The notes: generated by a model not told the origin, from the letters alone. DNA of 64,000 nt from Paulownia fortunei (GCA_019321725.1 CM033123.1:14744925-14808924), one strand, 5' to 3'. Counted from the first letter of the stretch, positions 1 to 13,325 are shown. Numbers and translations are program-made.

Positions 1-300
1 GAAAATCACAAACTAAATGAAAGAGAAGAGGAATAAAAATTAAAACTCTTAGGTTGATCTTCAAATTCTTCTGCTCTTCTTCTTGATCTTAGTTCTTCTT
101 GATGTTTTCTTCCTTGAAAGATTCTCCAAAAAATGATGGGCATATTGTTTTTCAGATAAACTCAACAAAAGATGCCTAACAAACCCAAATATTTTCCTAG
201 TTATTAGTGGAGCACAAGGATGCCCGTTCGTGAACGAATTAGGAAGTTGTACCAACATGGTATCCTTGGAAGCAATGAAGAGATTAGAGTTAAAGATAGA
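1..300. other. Unassigned AT-rich sequence, no gene seen
   Basis: CT- and AT-rich sequence before the first recognisable repeat copy. Short open frames run through it in several frames, but none has a recognisable domain or splice structure. It could be the edge of a feature that starts outside the window. Confidence 0.4.
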
Positions 301-410
301 GACTTAAATTGCAACTTTATTTGCAAACAGGTCCCAATCCTAATCCGTATGCATGTGATATTTTTTAAGAAAAAAAAAATTAAGCTCAATCTCATTTATA
401 TACGCAAAAA
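301..410 (-). repeat. 2-kb repeat family, partial reverse copy
   Basis: This is the head of a repeat unit in reverse orientation. Read on the minus strand it has the landmark TGCGTATATAAATGAGATTG followed by a degenerate GGATTAGGATTGGG block and AAGTTGCAATTTAAGTC, all of which recur in every other copy. It abuts the next reverse unit directly, as in a tandem array. Confidence 0.7.
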
Positions 411-2331
411 AAATACTTAAAAATCCTTATTCTTTCCCAAATTATAAAATTTGGATGCAACACAACAACTATAGTTCAATAGCTTATTACATAATCAGTA
501 AAAAATAATTATGATATCTCAAACTTGATATTAATTATTAAGATGTGATTTATTAACTTTTTGTTTTATTTTAGAAAAAAGTTTTTGATATACTACAGAT
601 CATCTAATTTTGACTTGGATTATATGAAAAAAATGACTAATACTTCTAAAGTGTAATTACATTATATCTGTAACCTCAATCTTTCACACCATAATGAAGC
701 AACTCTTGTTCAAACCCCAGCGTTTTGACAACGAACATGACACTTAAAAATTGGGGAATTTTGGCCAATTTTGGAACTTTTTATGATATTTGGACTCAAT
801 TCGTGATTTTTTATTAATTATATAACTAAATTGAAATTTTAAAATTGAAGAGGATATATTTTGCTATATCCCCTTAGTTACGGGACCACTTTTGCAATTT
901 TGTCCCATCGGTAATGTTTTTAAAGAATGAAAAACACCATTCATCTTAGTTACATGATCAAAATTACAAGTTTCCCTGGATTTTCACCACACTATTTCTT
1001 CTTTCTAATTTATATTTAGCAATGGTATAATTAATTTATAGTAGGTCGTAAATACATAAGGTCTTTATCTCATTCCTCATTTATCTTCATTCTAATAATT
1101 TCTTATTCTCTCATCTCTTTCAAGCCTCCTCACATATACCATCTATTTTGATTTTTATATCATTATTTGAAAAAGATGAAATGGCAAGACAAATCCATCA
1201 ATTGAGCAACATCCGGTAATTCTACCCCTTGAGTATCCAAGAATCGAAGAATCAAGCTTAACTTGTCAACCATCTCGACCTCGAGTACAGATCCCTAGAT
1301 ATCTCTACACATGTTTTGCAACTCAATTCTCCCCTTGCATTGTTACTATACATAGTGGAGAGGTTGTTTCCCTTGAATTTGTTTTCTATACAGAATTTCT
1401 CTCACTTGAAAGTTATGGGTTATTCATCATACACGTTGGGTAGGCATATACGTCTAAATGTTAAATTCTAATATATCTGGAGATTGTTAAGAAATTGACG
1501 CGACAAAGGCATGGGTCTTGTATAATACTCGTCCAAGGAATTTCTAGCTATTTTTGATTTCTATAAAATATGAGAACCAATGGAGTTTTTAAGAAATTCT
1601 GAAAATGATCTTTTTTTTCAGAGTTTTTCAATACCTTTTAGACAAAAGTCATCTATTCACTCTCTATACATATATAAATGTGTGTGTGCGCGTGCGCCCG
1701 TGCTTGTTTCTGTATTTTAGTATCCCTCCCTCTCTTCTCGTTTGTGTGTTTATGTGTGCAATGGAGGATTAGTTTAGGTATACCTTGTTTTTTGACATAT
1801 TTAGAGGTAATTATTTCTTCTCTATAATGAAAGAACAACGTTTTTACTTCTGATTATTTTGTTTGTATGTGCACAATTTTTTTTTCTAATACTTGGATTG
1901 TGAATTTGATTATTTGTATTTGGAAAGAGCTCTTATGAAAATGGTGCCTTTTCAGATAAGGATGCATTTGTTTGATGGAAAATCCCCACTTTTAGTTTTG
2001 TAAACTTAAAAATAGCTACTGGTAATTTAAATACACTAATTTTAAACTTTTTGAAAATGAGGACTAATTTTGATTTCAAGTCATGTGGCCAATATGTGAC
2101 CATCTCAATTTGGGGAATTTTTAATTTTGGAGGGGAACTTGCACATATTGTGCCCGTGCAGACCAAAAAATGTCACTCCATCCTTATTGACAAGACAAAA
2201 ATGTCACTCATTTGTAACTTATCGGACTTAAATTGCAACTTTACTAGCACACAATCCTCAATCCTAATCCGTATCGATGTGCTGTTTTCAAGAAAAAATA
2301 ATTTAAGCTCAATCTCACTTATATACGCAAA
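411..2331 (-). repeat. 2-kb repeat family, near-full reverse unit (about 1.92 kb)
   Basis: A complete unit read on the minus strand. Shared blocks include AAATTTTATAATTTGGG near the unit end, the TATCTAGGGATCTG block (1280-1300), the CATGCC/TTTGTCGCGTCAATTTC block (1490-1515), a CA/GT-rich microsatellite (1670-1700) and CACATGTTGTGC-like sequence near the unit head. The conserved short frame seen on the minus strand at 1653-1838 reappears in other copies only because the repeat itself is conserved; there is no sign it is a gene. Non-coding and of unknown origin. Confidence 0.75.
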
Positions 2332-3645
2332 AAGACATACTTAAAACTCACATTTTTCCCCAGATTATAAAATTTGGATGCAACATAACAACCATAGTTT
2401 AATAGCTTATGCATAATCAATCAAAAGTAGTTATGATATCTCAAACTTGACATTAATTATTGAGATGTGATTTAATTAGTTTTTATTTTAATTTACAGAA
2501 AGATTTTGATATAGTATGGATCATCTAATTTTGACTTGGATTATGTGAGAAAAATGACTATAATACCTCTAAAGTGTAATTACATTCTATCTGCAACCTC
2601 AATCTTTTTCACCATAGTCAACCAGCTCTTGTTCAAACCCTAGCATTTTGACAACGCACATGACACTTAAATATTGGGAAATTTTGGCAAATTTTGAAAT
2701 TTTTCGCTTTTGTCTTTTTATTAGTTACTGGACTAAATTAAAATTTTATAATTGAAGAGGATGTATTTTTCTAACCCCCATTAGTTAGGGGACCAATTTT
2801 GTAATTTTGTCCTGTTAGTACAGTTTTTTAAAGATGAAAAACACCACTCCTCTTTAGTTACAAGACAAAAATTGTAATTTTTCCCTAGGTTTCACAACAC
2901 TATTTCTTCTTTCTATTTTATATTGATTAATGGTATAATTAATTTCTAGTAGGTTGTAAATAAATAAGGTCTTTATCTCAACTTTATTCTAATAATTTCT
3001 TATTCTCTCATCTCTTTTAAGCCTCCTCACATATACCATCTATTTCAAGTTTTTGATCATCATTTGTAATAGATGAAATGGCAGGAGATGGGAGGACAAA
3101 TCCATCAGTTGAGCAACATCCGGTAATCCTAGCCTTTGAGTGTTCAAGAATTGAAGAATCAAGCTCAACTCCTCAACCTTCTCAACTTCGAGTAAGGATC
3201 CCTATATACAAAATTATTCTCACATGAAAGTTAAGAATTATTTGTCATGCATGTTGGTTAGGCATATACGTCTAGATGTTAAATTCTAATATATCTAGAG
3301 ATTGTTTAGAAATTGACACGACAAAGGCATGGGTCTTGTATAATTCTAGTCCTAGGAATTTCTAGCTATTTATGATTTCTATGAAATATGAGAAAGCAGG
3401 GAGTTTTTAATAGATTCTAAAAATTATCAATTTTGGAAGAGAATTTGCACATGTTGTAGTCATGCAGACCAAAAAATGTATATCCATCCTAATTGGCAAG
3501 ACTAAAATGTCACTCTCTACTAACATGTCATACTAAATTTGCAACTTTACTAGCATGCAAGGCCCAATCCCAATCCCAATCCATTTGCATTTGATGTTTA
3601 TGAGTAAAAAAAATAAGCTTAGTCTCCATTATATAGCCAAAAAAA
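2332..3645 (-). repeat. 2-kb repeat family, internally deleted reverse unit (about 1.31 kb)
   Basis: Tandem to the preceding unit and in the same reverse orientation, but shortened. The central section with the microsatellite and the AACAAAATA-rich block is missing: sequence near 3430 jumps from the TTTTTAATAGATTCT block directly to TTTTGGAAGAGAATTTGC. Both edges carry the usual unit-head and unit-end landmarks. Confidence 0.7.
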
Positions 3646-3989
3646 TATACTTAAAACCCTCATTCTTCCCTAAATTACAAAATTTGAATGCAACACGACA
3701 ACTATAATTCCATAGCTTACTGCATAATCGATCAAAAACCATAGTCCATAGCTTACTGCATAATCAATCAAAAGTAGTTATGGTATCTCAAATTTGATAT
3801 TAATTATTGAGATATGATTTAATCACTTTTCATTTTATTTTACAAAAAGAGTTTGATACACTACATACCATCTTATTTTGGCTTGGATTATATGAAAAAG
3901 ACTATAATACCTCTAAAATGTAATTCAATTTTATATATAACCTCAATCTTGGTCACCATAGTCAACCAACTCTTGTTCAACCCTAGCAT
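3646..3989 (-). repeat. 2-kb repeat family, truncated reverse copy
   Basis: Only the tail of a unit is present (GTCAACCAACTCTTGTTCAA is the last shared block), ending at CCCTAGCAT. A short internal duplication of CATAGCTTACTGCATAATC lies at about 3710-3770. The reverse array ends here. Confidence 0.65.
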
Positions 3990-5789
3990 CCCCTATTGAA
4001 AGATGAAGCCTAAATCTTTTTGTCAGTGCCCTAGCTACTCTTTATCTCTATTTCAAAATACATGTATACATATGGTTTAAGAGTGAATGATGGATAATAT
4101 TGACATATATACGTGTTTTAGATTATCATGGTAAAAACAACCAAGGTTTGAGGTTGAGATTGCATGATGGAGAGCGGAAAGATTAGTGTTGGCTATAGTA
4201 GGGATGTGGATAGGTAGCAACAAGCAAAAATTGTGAGGAAGGAGGAAGAAGATTAAGAAGAATGTGAAGAATAGAAATAAAAAAAAAATTACAATTTAAT
4301 TTCAAATTAAAATAAAAATCTTGACTTTATACATTTAGTAATTAGAGAAAATATAGGTGCTTTGTATATTTTATAAATACAAGTACGAATGAGCCTAGTT
4401 TTTTATACATAGCACATGTGCATATCTATTAAGGTTGGACTTGTGTGGTAGGAATGACAGTTCTAGTCTTATAAGTTTATAGGAAGTGATAATTTTATTC
4501 CTATAAATTTGTTGGAAGTAACAAGTTCGGTACTCACATGTGGAGTATGCACTAATTTTCCCACAAAAATTGAAAATTCCTCAATATTGAATGTCACTTG
4601 CTTGTCAAAATACTTTTTCCAACGAGATTCAAAATATCCACCCAAATTTGTAATTAATATATTTAAGTAGCCAGAGGCTAATTTTTTTTAAGGATGAAAA
4701 ATACCACCCCTCAGGACCAAAATTGTAATTTTGTCTTTTTTATTTGATCAGATATTAGCCTAAAGATTATTTTTTTAAAAAAATATATGATATTATATTC
4801 ACTAGGCTTCATTAACTATGGGCAAAAACTCATTTAAGAGGATAGCAAACAGCACAAAGTGGGTTAAACTACAATACCACTATCAATGTTTACACATGAA
4901 CGATTAACATAAGATTCAATATTGGGGGAACAAAAACCAAAGAAGGAGAAATTAGAAACACTAGGCAATAATTTAAGCTTCTCAGTACAAAATCTTAACA
5001 CATGGGAGGTATGAGTTAGCTTTTTCAAATATCCATCTCCAAAGAATCAAAGATGTATCTATATTAACACTTGACCTCTCCAATGCTTCTTCCTTTGTCG
5101 CTTTATATCATGCAAACGAGACAGCGAACGATAGCTCCACAAAACACCAAAGCACAACTGAGACAGGCAGTTGTGAAGAGTCCAAAAACAGACAGAAGAA
5201 TTGACCGAGCCAGGTCGTGTATTGGTGTGTAGCTAAAATGTTACCTTGGTAGACGCACAAAGAGTAGCAGCCCAAATGGAAACTTGCCCTGGAATAGATT
5301 TCACTTCTCTTAGAGAGGGAGTCTCAGAACATAGTGTGTACAAATATGAATATAGTTATATAAGTACCCTTGTTAACCATGGTTGTGAAAGTGTAATGTC
5401 GTTCTGGAATTGGAGAATATTGTTATATCCCGAAGGATAAGCATTATATATGATGAAAAAGACTTTTAAAATACCAGAATTGCATGAGAGAAGTACAATT
5501 GCAGAATAGGAAAGAAGAGGAGATAAGGTCACGCACCAAAAAACTAAAAAAAAATATATCCCATCAATTTGCCATATTAAATTCTATTGTAATAAGAAGA
5601 TCATGGAAGCCTTTTAGACCTTAATGGCTAATCCTTCGAGGAAAAGAATTTAGACCCAAAAGTATGTGATGCAACTTCAATGGAAAGAAACTAATCAAAC
5701 ATAATTGTCTCCTTAAGTTTTCAGAAATCAAATGTCATAAGAAATTGCTATCAACTTCATATCAATGATCCACGCAACATAATACGAGT
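3990..5789. other. Spacer with rearranged repeat fragments, no gene seen
   Basis: Most of this stretch is unassigned AT-rich sequence. At about 4455-4670 there is a divergent forward fragment of the 2-kb family (CACATGTGGAGTATGCACTAA, then AAAATTGAAAATTCC). It is followed at 4690-4735 by a reverse fragment (GGATGAAAAATACCACCCCT, GACCAAAATTGTAATTTTG), so two opposite-facing remnants are fused. The frame at 5246-5440 has no recognisable domain and I do not call it a gene. Confidence 0.45.
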
Positions 5790-7052
5790 CGTGATGTGGT
5801 AGGCGTAACCAATGGTTTACGGATCGAAAAACTCAATCACAAAAATTATTTTTGGATTACACATTTTGAAACATAGAACACAAGAGAGAGAGTAGGAAAA
5901 GAGCAGTGGTGGCGCCTAAGGTTTGTAGTGTGAAATTTTCAATAGCAATAACTCGGGTTTTTTGCATTATACATAATGAAATACGAAACTTAAGAGAGAG
6001 AGTACGGAGAGGGTGTGCATGCCATAAGGTTTGTGATGTGAAAATTTTAATAGCAATAACTTGAATTTTTCGTATTGTGAATGTTCAAATACTAAACACA
6101 AGAGAGAGAGAGTACCGAGAGGGTGGGGGTGGCCTAGGGTTTCTTCTGAAAAAATTTCAATGATAATAATTAGGGTTTTTGAAATATATATATCTTGAAA
6201 CACATAATACTATAGGGAGTATCGAGGGGGTGGGAGCGGCCTAGGGTTTGTTGTGTGAAAAATCAATAATAATATCAAGGGTTTTTGTTTTATGCATGTA
6301 GAAATACAAAATTCAAGAAAACAGTTGGGAGTGGGTAGGCGTAACCAATGGTTTATGGCTCGAAAAACTCAGTTTCAAAAATTATTTTTGGATTAAACAT
6401 TTTGAAACATAGAACACAAGAGAGAGATTAGGAAAATAACAGTGGTGGCCTAAGGTTTGTAGTGTGAAATTTTCAATAGCAATAACTCGAGTTTTTTGCA
6501 TTATGCATAATAAAATACGAAACTTAAGAGAGAGAGTACGGAGAGGGTGTGCATGGCATAAGGTTTGTGATGAGAAAATTTTAATAGCAATAACTTGAAT
6601 TTTTCGTATTGTGAATGTTCAAATACTAAACACAAGAGAGAGAGAGTACCGAGAGGGTGGGGGTTGCGAAGGGTTTCTTCTGGAAAAATTTCAGTGATAA
6701 TAATAAGGGTTTTTTGAAATATATATCTTGAAACACATAATACTATAGGGAGTATCGACGGGGTGGGAGGGCCTAGGGTTTGTTGTGTGAAAAATCAATA
6801 ATAATATCCAGGGTTTTTGTTTTATGCATGTAGAAATACAAAACTCAAGAAAATAGTTGTGAGTTGGTAGGCGTAACCAATGGTTTATGGTTCAAAAAAC
6901 TCATTCGCAAAAATTATTTTTGGATTACACATTTTGAAACATAGAACACAAGAGAGAGATTAGGAAAATAACAGTGGTGGCCTAAGGTTTGTAGTGTGAA
7001 ATTTTCAATAGCAATAACTCGGGTTTTTACATTATGCATAATGAAATACGAA
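5790..7052. repeat. Higher-order minisatellite: about 535-bp unit made of about 107-bp subunits
   Basis: The phrase TAGGCGTAACCAATGGTTTA recurs at about 5802, 6336 and 6869, giving a period of about 534 bp and about 2.4 copies. Inside each unit, subunits of roughly 105-110 bp repeat a common plan: AACACAAGAGAGAGAG, then TACGGAGAGGGTG, then GGCCTAAGGTTTG, then TTTTCAATAGCAATAA, then a GGGTTTTT motif. The array ends abruptly within a subunit at AAATACGAA, where it joins a forward copy of the 2-kb family. Short frames inside it are products of the repeat. The recurring CCTAGGGTTTG resembles a telomere-box core. Confidence 0.85.
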
Positions 7053-8763
7053 GAAGTGACATTTTAAGTCTTGTAAATTAGGATAGAGTGACATTTTTGG
7101 TCTGCACGTGCACAACATGTGCAAATTTGCCTCAAAAATTGAAAAATCCCAAAATTGAAATGGACACGTGACTTTTAAAGTTAAATTCATCCTCATATTG
7201 TAAATTTTTTATAAAATAGTGTATTTAAATTACCAGTGGCTATTTTTAAATTTACAAGACTAAAAGAGGGGATTTTTCATCAAATAAACGCAAAAAAGCA
7301 CAAGTTTCATAAGAGCTCCTTGCAAATATGTAAAAGAATTTGTGAGCGTACAAACAAAATAAAGATAATCAGTTTTGCTATCCAAATATTCAAAAAAAAA
7401 TTGTGCACTTGTAAACAGAAAACAGATAATCAATTTCACTATCCAAGTATAAAAAGCAAATTGTGCACATACAAACAAAATATAAAGAAGCAAAAACATT
7501 GTTCTTTCTAGAAGAATAAATTACCTATAAATATGTCAAGAAACATGGTATACCTAAACTAATCCTTCATTGCACACATAAATACACAAACAAAAAGAGA
7601 GAGATATATACTAAAACACAGAGAGATAGCATGGGCGCACGCACACACACACATGCATATATATACATAATTTTCAGAATTTTTTTAAAACTCTATTATT
7701 TCTCATAGTTCACGGAAATTAGAAATAGGTAGAAATTCCTAAGACTAGTATTATACAAAACCCATGCCTTTGTCATGTCAATTTCTATACAATCTCTAGA
7801 TATATTAGAATTTAACATCTAGACGTATACACCTAGCCAACATGCATGATGAATAATCTATAAGGCGAGAATTAAGTAGAAAAAGATGTGTAGAGATATC
7901 TAAGGATCCTTAGACATTGAGAAGGTTGATGAGTTTGAGCGTGATTGTTCAATTCTTGGACACTCAGGGGCTAGGATTACCAAATGTTGCTCAACTCATG
8001 GATTTGTCCTCCCACGTCATGCCATTTCAACTATTTCAAATGATGATCAAAAACTTGAAATAGATGGTATATGTGAGGAGGCTTAAAAGAGATGGGAGAA
8101 TAAGAAATTATTAGAATGAAGTTGAGTGAAGAATGAGATAAAGACCATATTTATTTACGACCTACTAGAAATTAATTATACCGTTAATAAATATAAATTA
8201 GAAAGAAGAAATAGTATTGTGAAAACCTAGGGAAAAATTATAATTTTGGTACCATAACTAAAGAGGGGTTGTGTTTTTCATCCTTTAAAAAATGTACTAA
8301 CTGGACAAAATTACTAAATTGGTCCTGTAATTAATGGGGGTTAGCAAAATACATCCTCTTCAATTATAAAATTTTAATTTAGTTCAGTAACTAATAAAAG
8401 TTCATGAGCAAAAAATTTTAAAATTTGCCAAAATTCCCCAATGTTTAAGTGTCATGTTTGTTGTCAAAATGCTAAGGTTTGAACAAGAGTTGGCTGACCA
8501 TGGTGAGAAAGATTGAGGTTACAGATAGAATATAATTACACTTTAGAGGTATTAGAATAAATTTTTTCATATAATCCAAGTCAAAATTTGATGATCCATT
8601 GTGTATCAAAACCTTTCTATAAAATAAAATAAAATGTCATTAAATCGAATCTCAATAATTAATATCAACTTTGAGATATCATGACTATTTTTGACAGATT
8701 ATGCAATAAGCTATTGAACTATAGTTGTTGTGTTGAACCCAGGTTTTATCATTTGGGGAACTA
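7053..8763 (+). repeat. 2-kb repeat family, forward copy lacking its head
   Basis: Starts inside the unit at GTCTTGTAAATTAGG about 112 bp downstream of the normal unit head and continues to the unit tail (AGCTATTGAACTATAGTTG). It is in inverted orientation relative to the copies at 0.3-4.0 kb. It contains the CACACACA microsatellite (7635-7655) at the same position as other units. The frame 7236-7511 is a by-product of the repeat. Confidence 0.75.
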
Positions 8764-10411
8764 TGAGTGTTGCGAAAATTCGTAAACACAAGTACACGTC
8801 ATCGTATACAAGTAATAAAATAATGAATAAATTATCGTTCCACGAGGATTGTTGAATTATTAATCACCGAAATTATATTAACTCTAATTTTATTTGAATA
8901 AATGAAAGTTAATGTTGATGTTCATGCTTACTAGCAAAATCTAACTAGACTAAACAAATAATCAAAGTTAATTAATGATAAAATTCACTAACTAAAAGCC
9001 TAGGGTTATGATTTCACCATAATTAATTCGAATTTAACAATTTATTTCATCAATCTTAATTTAATTTTCAAGTGATAGTCGAGAATCCCTAAATTATCCA
9101 CTAGTCTCTCCCAAGATCTAATGAAAATATCATCAATTACTAACCCATTATATTTCTATGTGAATTACAACAATCAATAATTCATTAAGTTTTATGAATC
9201 TTCAACAAGACTACACAAACCATGTAAGTATATTCCTATCTTACATGCAATTTATGATTTTCTACACCTAGAACTAGACACATATATCACCTCTCGGGTC
9301 AATATGATTAGTAAATTATTTAATTAATGGCCAAGTAATTGAAAGCATTAAGAATAATGTAGAAAACTCAACTTGAAAATAAATCAAGAATTGAATTGAT
9401 ATAAATATTCAAAATATCATAATTAGATTACATCACAACCCTAGAAAAATAAATTAGTTCATAATGGTAAAAATGAAAGATAACTCAATAATATCCATGA
9501 ACATAAATAAAGAAAAGAAGAGGAAAATAAAATGAAACTTGACTTGAAAGATAATGAATTTCTTCCCTTGTAGATGTCTTCTTTACAATCTCTCCTCTTC
9601 TCCCTTCTTCTTCTTCTCTTCTTTTCTTTCTTTTCTTGGCTTGTTCTCTCTTATCTCCCCTCTCTCTAGCTAATTTCTTTCCTTGGAGGCTTTTGGAATC
9701 CTTAAAAATGGATGTGAGATGCCCTAAACAGGGCAAAAATCCTATTTTGACCATATTTTTCACTTTTTAGCGCTTAGGCACTAACTGGTGGTGTCTAGGC
9801 GCCGTGCTCTCTGTTTCGCTTGGCTTCTAGGCGCCGTTGCTATAATTTTTCTCCTCCACTTCAGTGCTTTTGACAGTATTCATCTCTTTTAACTCATTGT
9901 TGATCTCTTTTTAGGATGAATTGACTTTTAGTGTCTTCTAATGAATTATAACTCTATTTCTTATCTTTCCAAATCCACTTGAATCAACTCGATATGAAAT
10001 CTGTAGAAAGAGTTATAGCTACAATACCAATATGTATCATACTAAAAAGTTTCAGTCAAGTGTTGACTATTTAACCCAATATTTTTAATTGAAATAGAAC
10101 GAACTGAATTTTATATTAAATATAAAAATTATAGATATATCTCTTAGATTTTCAGTGGTTCAAGAATCAAATTAAAATAATATAAGAGTAAATAGTTATG
10201 ATGAAAATACAAACACTGCCGTCAATAGCACCATACAACAGGTTCTTCTAAATTTTAGCCAAGTTTTATAATTCTTTCCATTTTCTTCTCCTTTTACTAT
10301 TACATATAATATTTCAAACTAAATGCATAAAAATTAACATAAACACTTGAAAACTAATCAAACAGTTAAATAAATGGTACTCAATTAATGAGTATAAAAT
10401 TCACTCATCAA
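8764..10411. mobile_element. TG...CA element inserted in the 2-kb repeat (possible solo LTR)
   Basis: This 1.65-kb block interrupts the 2-kb repeat between its tail and the next unit head. It begins TGAGTGTTGCGAAAATTCG and ends TTCACTCATCA, so the ends are TG...CA with a short TGAGTG/CACTCA inversion. It contains the phrase TATCGTTCCACGAGGATTG, which I recall from non-coding LTR-like repeats of many plants, and GGCGCC-rich sequence at about 9790-9840. No protein domain is visible; the minus-strand frame 9485-9763 is low-complexity Lys/Arg/Glu. I could not define a clean target-site duplication. A solo LTR is the most likely identity; a non-autonomous element is the alternative. Confidence 0.5.
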
Positions 10412-11177
10412 TAAGAATTTTAAGTAATGATTTTTTTGCGTATATAAGTGAGATTGAGTTTAATTTTTTTTTCTTCTCAAAAGCATCACTTACATACGGA
10501 TTGGGATTGGGGCTTGCTTGCAAAAAAACTTGCAATTTAAGTCCGATATGGTATGAAGGAGTGATAATTTTAGTCTTGTAAATTAGGATGAAGTGAAATT
10601 TTTGGTCTGTATGTGCACAACATGTGCAAATTCCCCTCCAAAAATTGAAAAATCCCTAAATTGAGATGGTCACTGGTCACGTGACTTTTTCAAGTTAAAT
10701 TAGTCCTCATATTGCAAAAAGTTAAAAATTGTTGTATTTAAATTACCAGTGGCTTAAATTTACAAGACTAAAAGTGGGGATTTTCCGCTAAATAAATGCA
10801 TCCTTATCCGAAAAAGCACAAGTTTCATGAAAGCTCTTTTCAAATATGAAAAAGAATTTGTGAGCATACAAACAAAATAACGATAATCAATTTTTCTATC
10901 CAAATATTCAAAAAAAAATTGTGCACATGTAAACAAAATTCATATAATCAAATTCACTATCCAAGTATAAAAAAACAAATTGTGCACATACAAACAAAAT
11001 GTAAAGAAACAAAAACGTTGTTCTTTCAACATAGAGACGAATAAATTACCTCTAAATATGTCAAGAAACAATGTATACCTAAACTAATTCTCTGGTGCAC
11101 ACATAAATACACAAACGAAAAGAGAGGGGGGATACTAAAACACAGAGATAGGCATGGGTGCACGCACGCGCAACACA

Positions 11178-11217
<40 letters not shown>

Positions 11218-12505
11218 CACACACACACACATATAGGGAGAGATTAAATGATTTTTTTTCAAAAAGGTACTGAAAAACATAAAAAATGAGATAATTTTCA
11301 GAATTTATTTAAAATTCCATTCTTTCTCATATTTCGCAGAAATCACAAATAGCTAGAAATTCTTAAGACTAGTATTATACAAAATACATATGCCTTTGTC
11401 GCGTCAATTTCTATACAATCACTAGATATATTAGAATTTAACATCTAGACGTATACACCTAGCCAACGTGCATGACGAATAATTCATAACTTTCATGTGA
11501 GAATAATTTTCTATCAAAAAATAAAATCAAGCGAAACAACCTCTCCACTATGTATAGTAACAATGCCATGGGAGAATTGATTAGAAAAGGATGTGTAGGG
11601 ATATCTAGGGATCCTTAGAGGTCGAGAAGGTTGACGAGTTTGAGCTTGATTGTTCGATTCTTGGATACTCAAGGGCTAGGATTACTAGATGTTGCTCAAC
11701 TGATGGATTTATCCTCCCACGCCTGCCATTTCATCTTTTTTCAAATGATGATCAAAAAATTGAAATAGATGGTATATGTGAGGAGGCTTGAAAGAGATGA
11801 GGGAATAAGAAATTGTTAGAATGAAGATGAGTGGAGAATGAGATGAAGACCTTATTTATTTACGACCTACTAGAAATTAGTTATACCACTAGTAAATATA
11901 AATTAGAAAGAAAAAACAGTTTTGTGAAAATCTAGGAGAAAATTATAATTTTGATCCTGTAACTAAGAGGGGTGGTGTTTTTCATCCTTTAAAAATAGTA
12001 CTAATGAGATAAAATTGTAAAACTGGTTTGTAACTAAGGGGGTTAGCAAAATACATCCTCTTCAATTTAAAAACTCAATTTAGTTCTGTAACTATTAAAA
12101 AGTTACGATTTGAGTCCAAAATTTGTCAAAAAATTAAAAATTAGCCAAAATTCCCCAATTTTTAAGTGTCCAGTGCTTTGTCAAAATGCTAGGGTATGAA
12201 CAAGAGTTGGTCGACCATGGTGAGAAAGACTCAGGTTTCAAATAGAATTTAATTACACTTTAGAGGTATTATTAGTCTTTTTTTTTTCATGTAACCCAAA
12301 TCAAAATTAGATGATCTATAGTATATCGAAACCTTTCCTTAAAATAAAACAAAAAGGGATTAAATCACATCTCAATAATTAATACCAAGTTGGATATATC
12401 ATCACTACTTTGACTGATTATGTAATAAGCTATTGAACTATGGTTATTGTATTGCATCTAGATTTTATAATTTGCGGAAGAATGAGGGTTTCATGTATGT
12501 TTTTT
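10412..12505 (+). repeat. 2-kb repeat family, full forward unit (about 2.07 kb)
   Basis: Complete unit from the head landmark TTTTTTTGCGTATATAAGTG (about 10430) to the tail TAAGCTATTGAACTATGG. All blocks are present in order: head, CACAACATGTGC, AACAAAATA-rich block, AC/TA microsatellite (11171-11233), AGACGTATACACCTAGCC, CTAGGGATCCTTAGAGG, TATGTGAGGAGGC and AACAAGAGTTGG. Confidence 0.8.
11171..11233. repeat. (AC)n/(TA)n microsatellite
   Basis: Runs of ACACAC interrupted by ATATATATATA, then ACACACAC again, in the microsatellite slot of the 2-kb repeat. Confidence 0.9.
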
Positions 12506-13269
12506 TGCGCATATAAGTGAGATTGAGCTTAATATTTTTTTCGAAAACATCACAGCATACGGATTAGGATTGGGGCTTGCTCGCTAGTAAAGTTGCAATT
12601 TAAGTTTGATAAGTTAGGAATGAGTGACATTTTTAGTCTTGTAAATTAGGATGGAGTGATATTTTTGATATGCATGTACACAACATGTGCAAATTCCCCT
12701 CCAAAATTGAAAAACCCCTAAATTGAGATGGTCATGTGCTGGCAACATGACTTTTTCAAGTCAAATTAGTCCTCAAATTACCAAAAATTAAAAATTAGCA
12801 TCTTTAAATTACTAGTGGCTATTTTAGAATTTACAAGACTAAAAGTGTGGTTTGTCATCAAACAAATGCTTCCTTATCCGAAAAACCACCATTTTCATAG
12901 AGCTTCTTTCAAATATGTAAAAAAAAACCTTGTGAGCTTACAAATAAAATACAGATAATCAAATTTTCTATCCAAATATTCAAACAAAAAATTGTGCACT
13001 TGCAAACAAAATACAGATAATCAAATTCACTATCCAAGTATCAAACAAAAAATTGTGAACATACAAACAAAATATAGAGAAGCAAAAATGTTGTTATTTC
13101 AGTGTCGAGATGAAATTGCCTCAAAATATGTCAAGAAACAAGGTATACCTAAACTAATCCTCCATTGCACATATAAACACACAAATGAGAAGAGAGAGAA
13201 GAAAACTAAAACTCAGAGGCAGGCACAGGCGCAAGCGCGTGCACACACACTCTCTCTCTCTCTGTATTT

Positions 13270-13325
<56 letters not shown>

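Noticed and set aside
1653..1838. Short frame with KYVKKQGIPKLILHCTHKHT, seen again near 13130-13200 and in related form elsewhere
   Set aside because: Its conservation follows from nucleotide similarity of the 2-kb repeat units; it is often disrupted and runs into microsatellite sequence. No start context, domain or splice structure supports a gene.
5967..6203. 78-codon minus-strand frame in the minisatellite
   Set aside because: It spans several tandem subunits, and its internal repetition comes from the satellite.
9485..9763. 92-codon Lys/Arg/Glu-rich frame on the minus strand
   Set aside because: Low-complexity translation of a CTT/TCT-rich tract inside the possible solo LTR; no domain.
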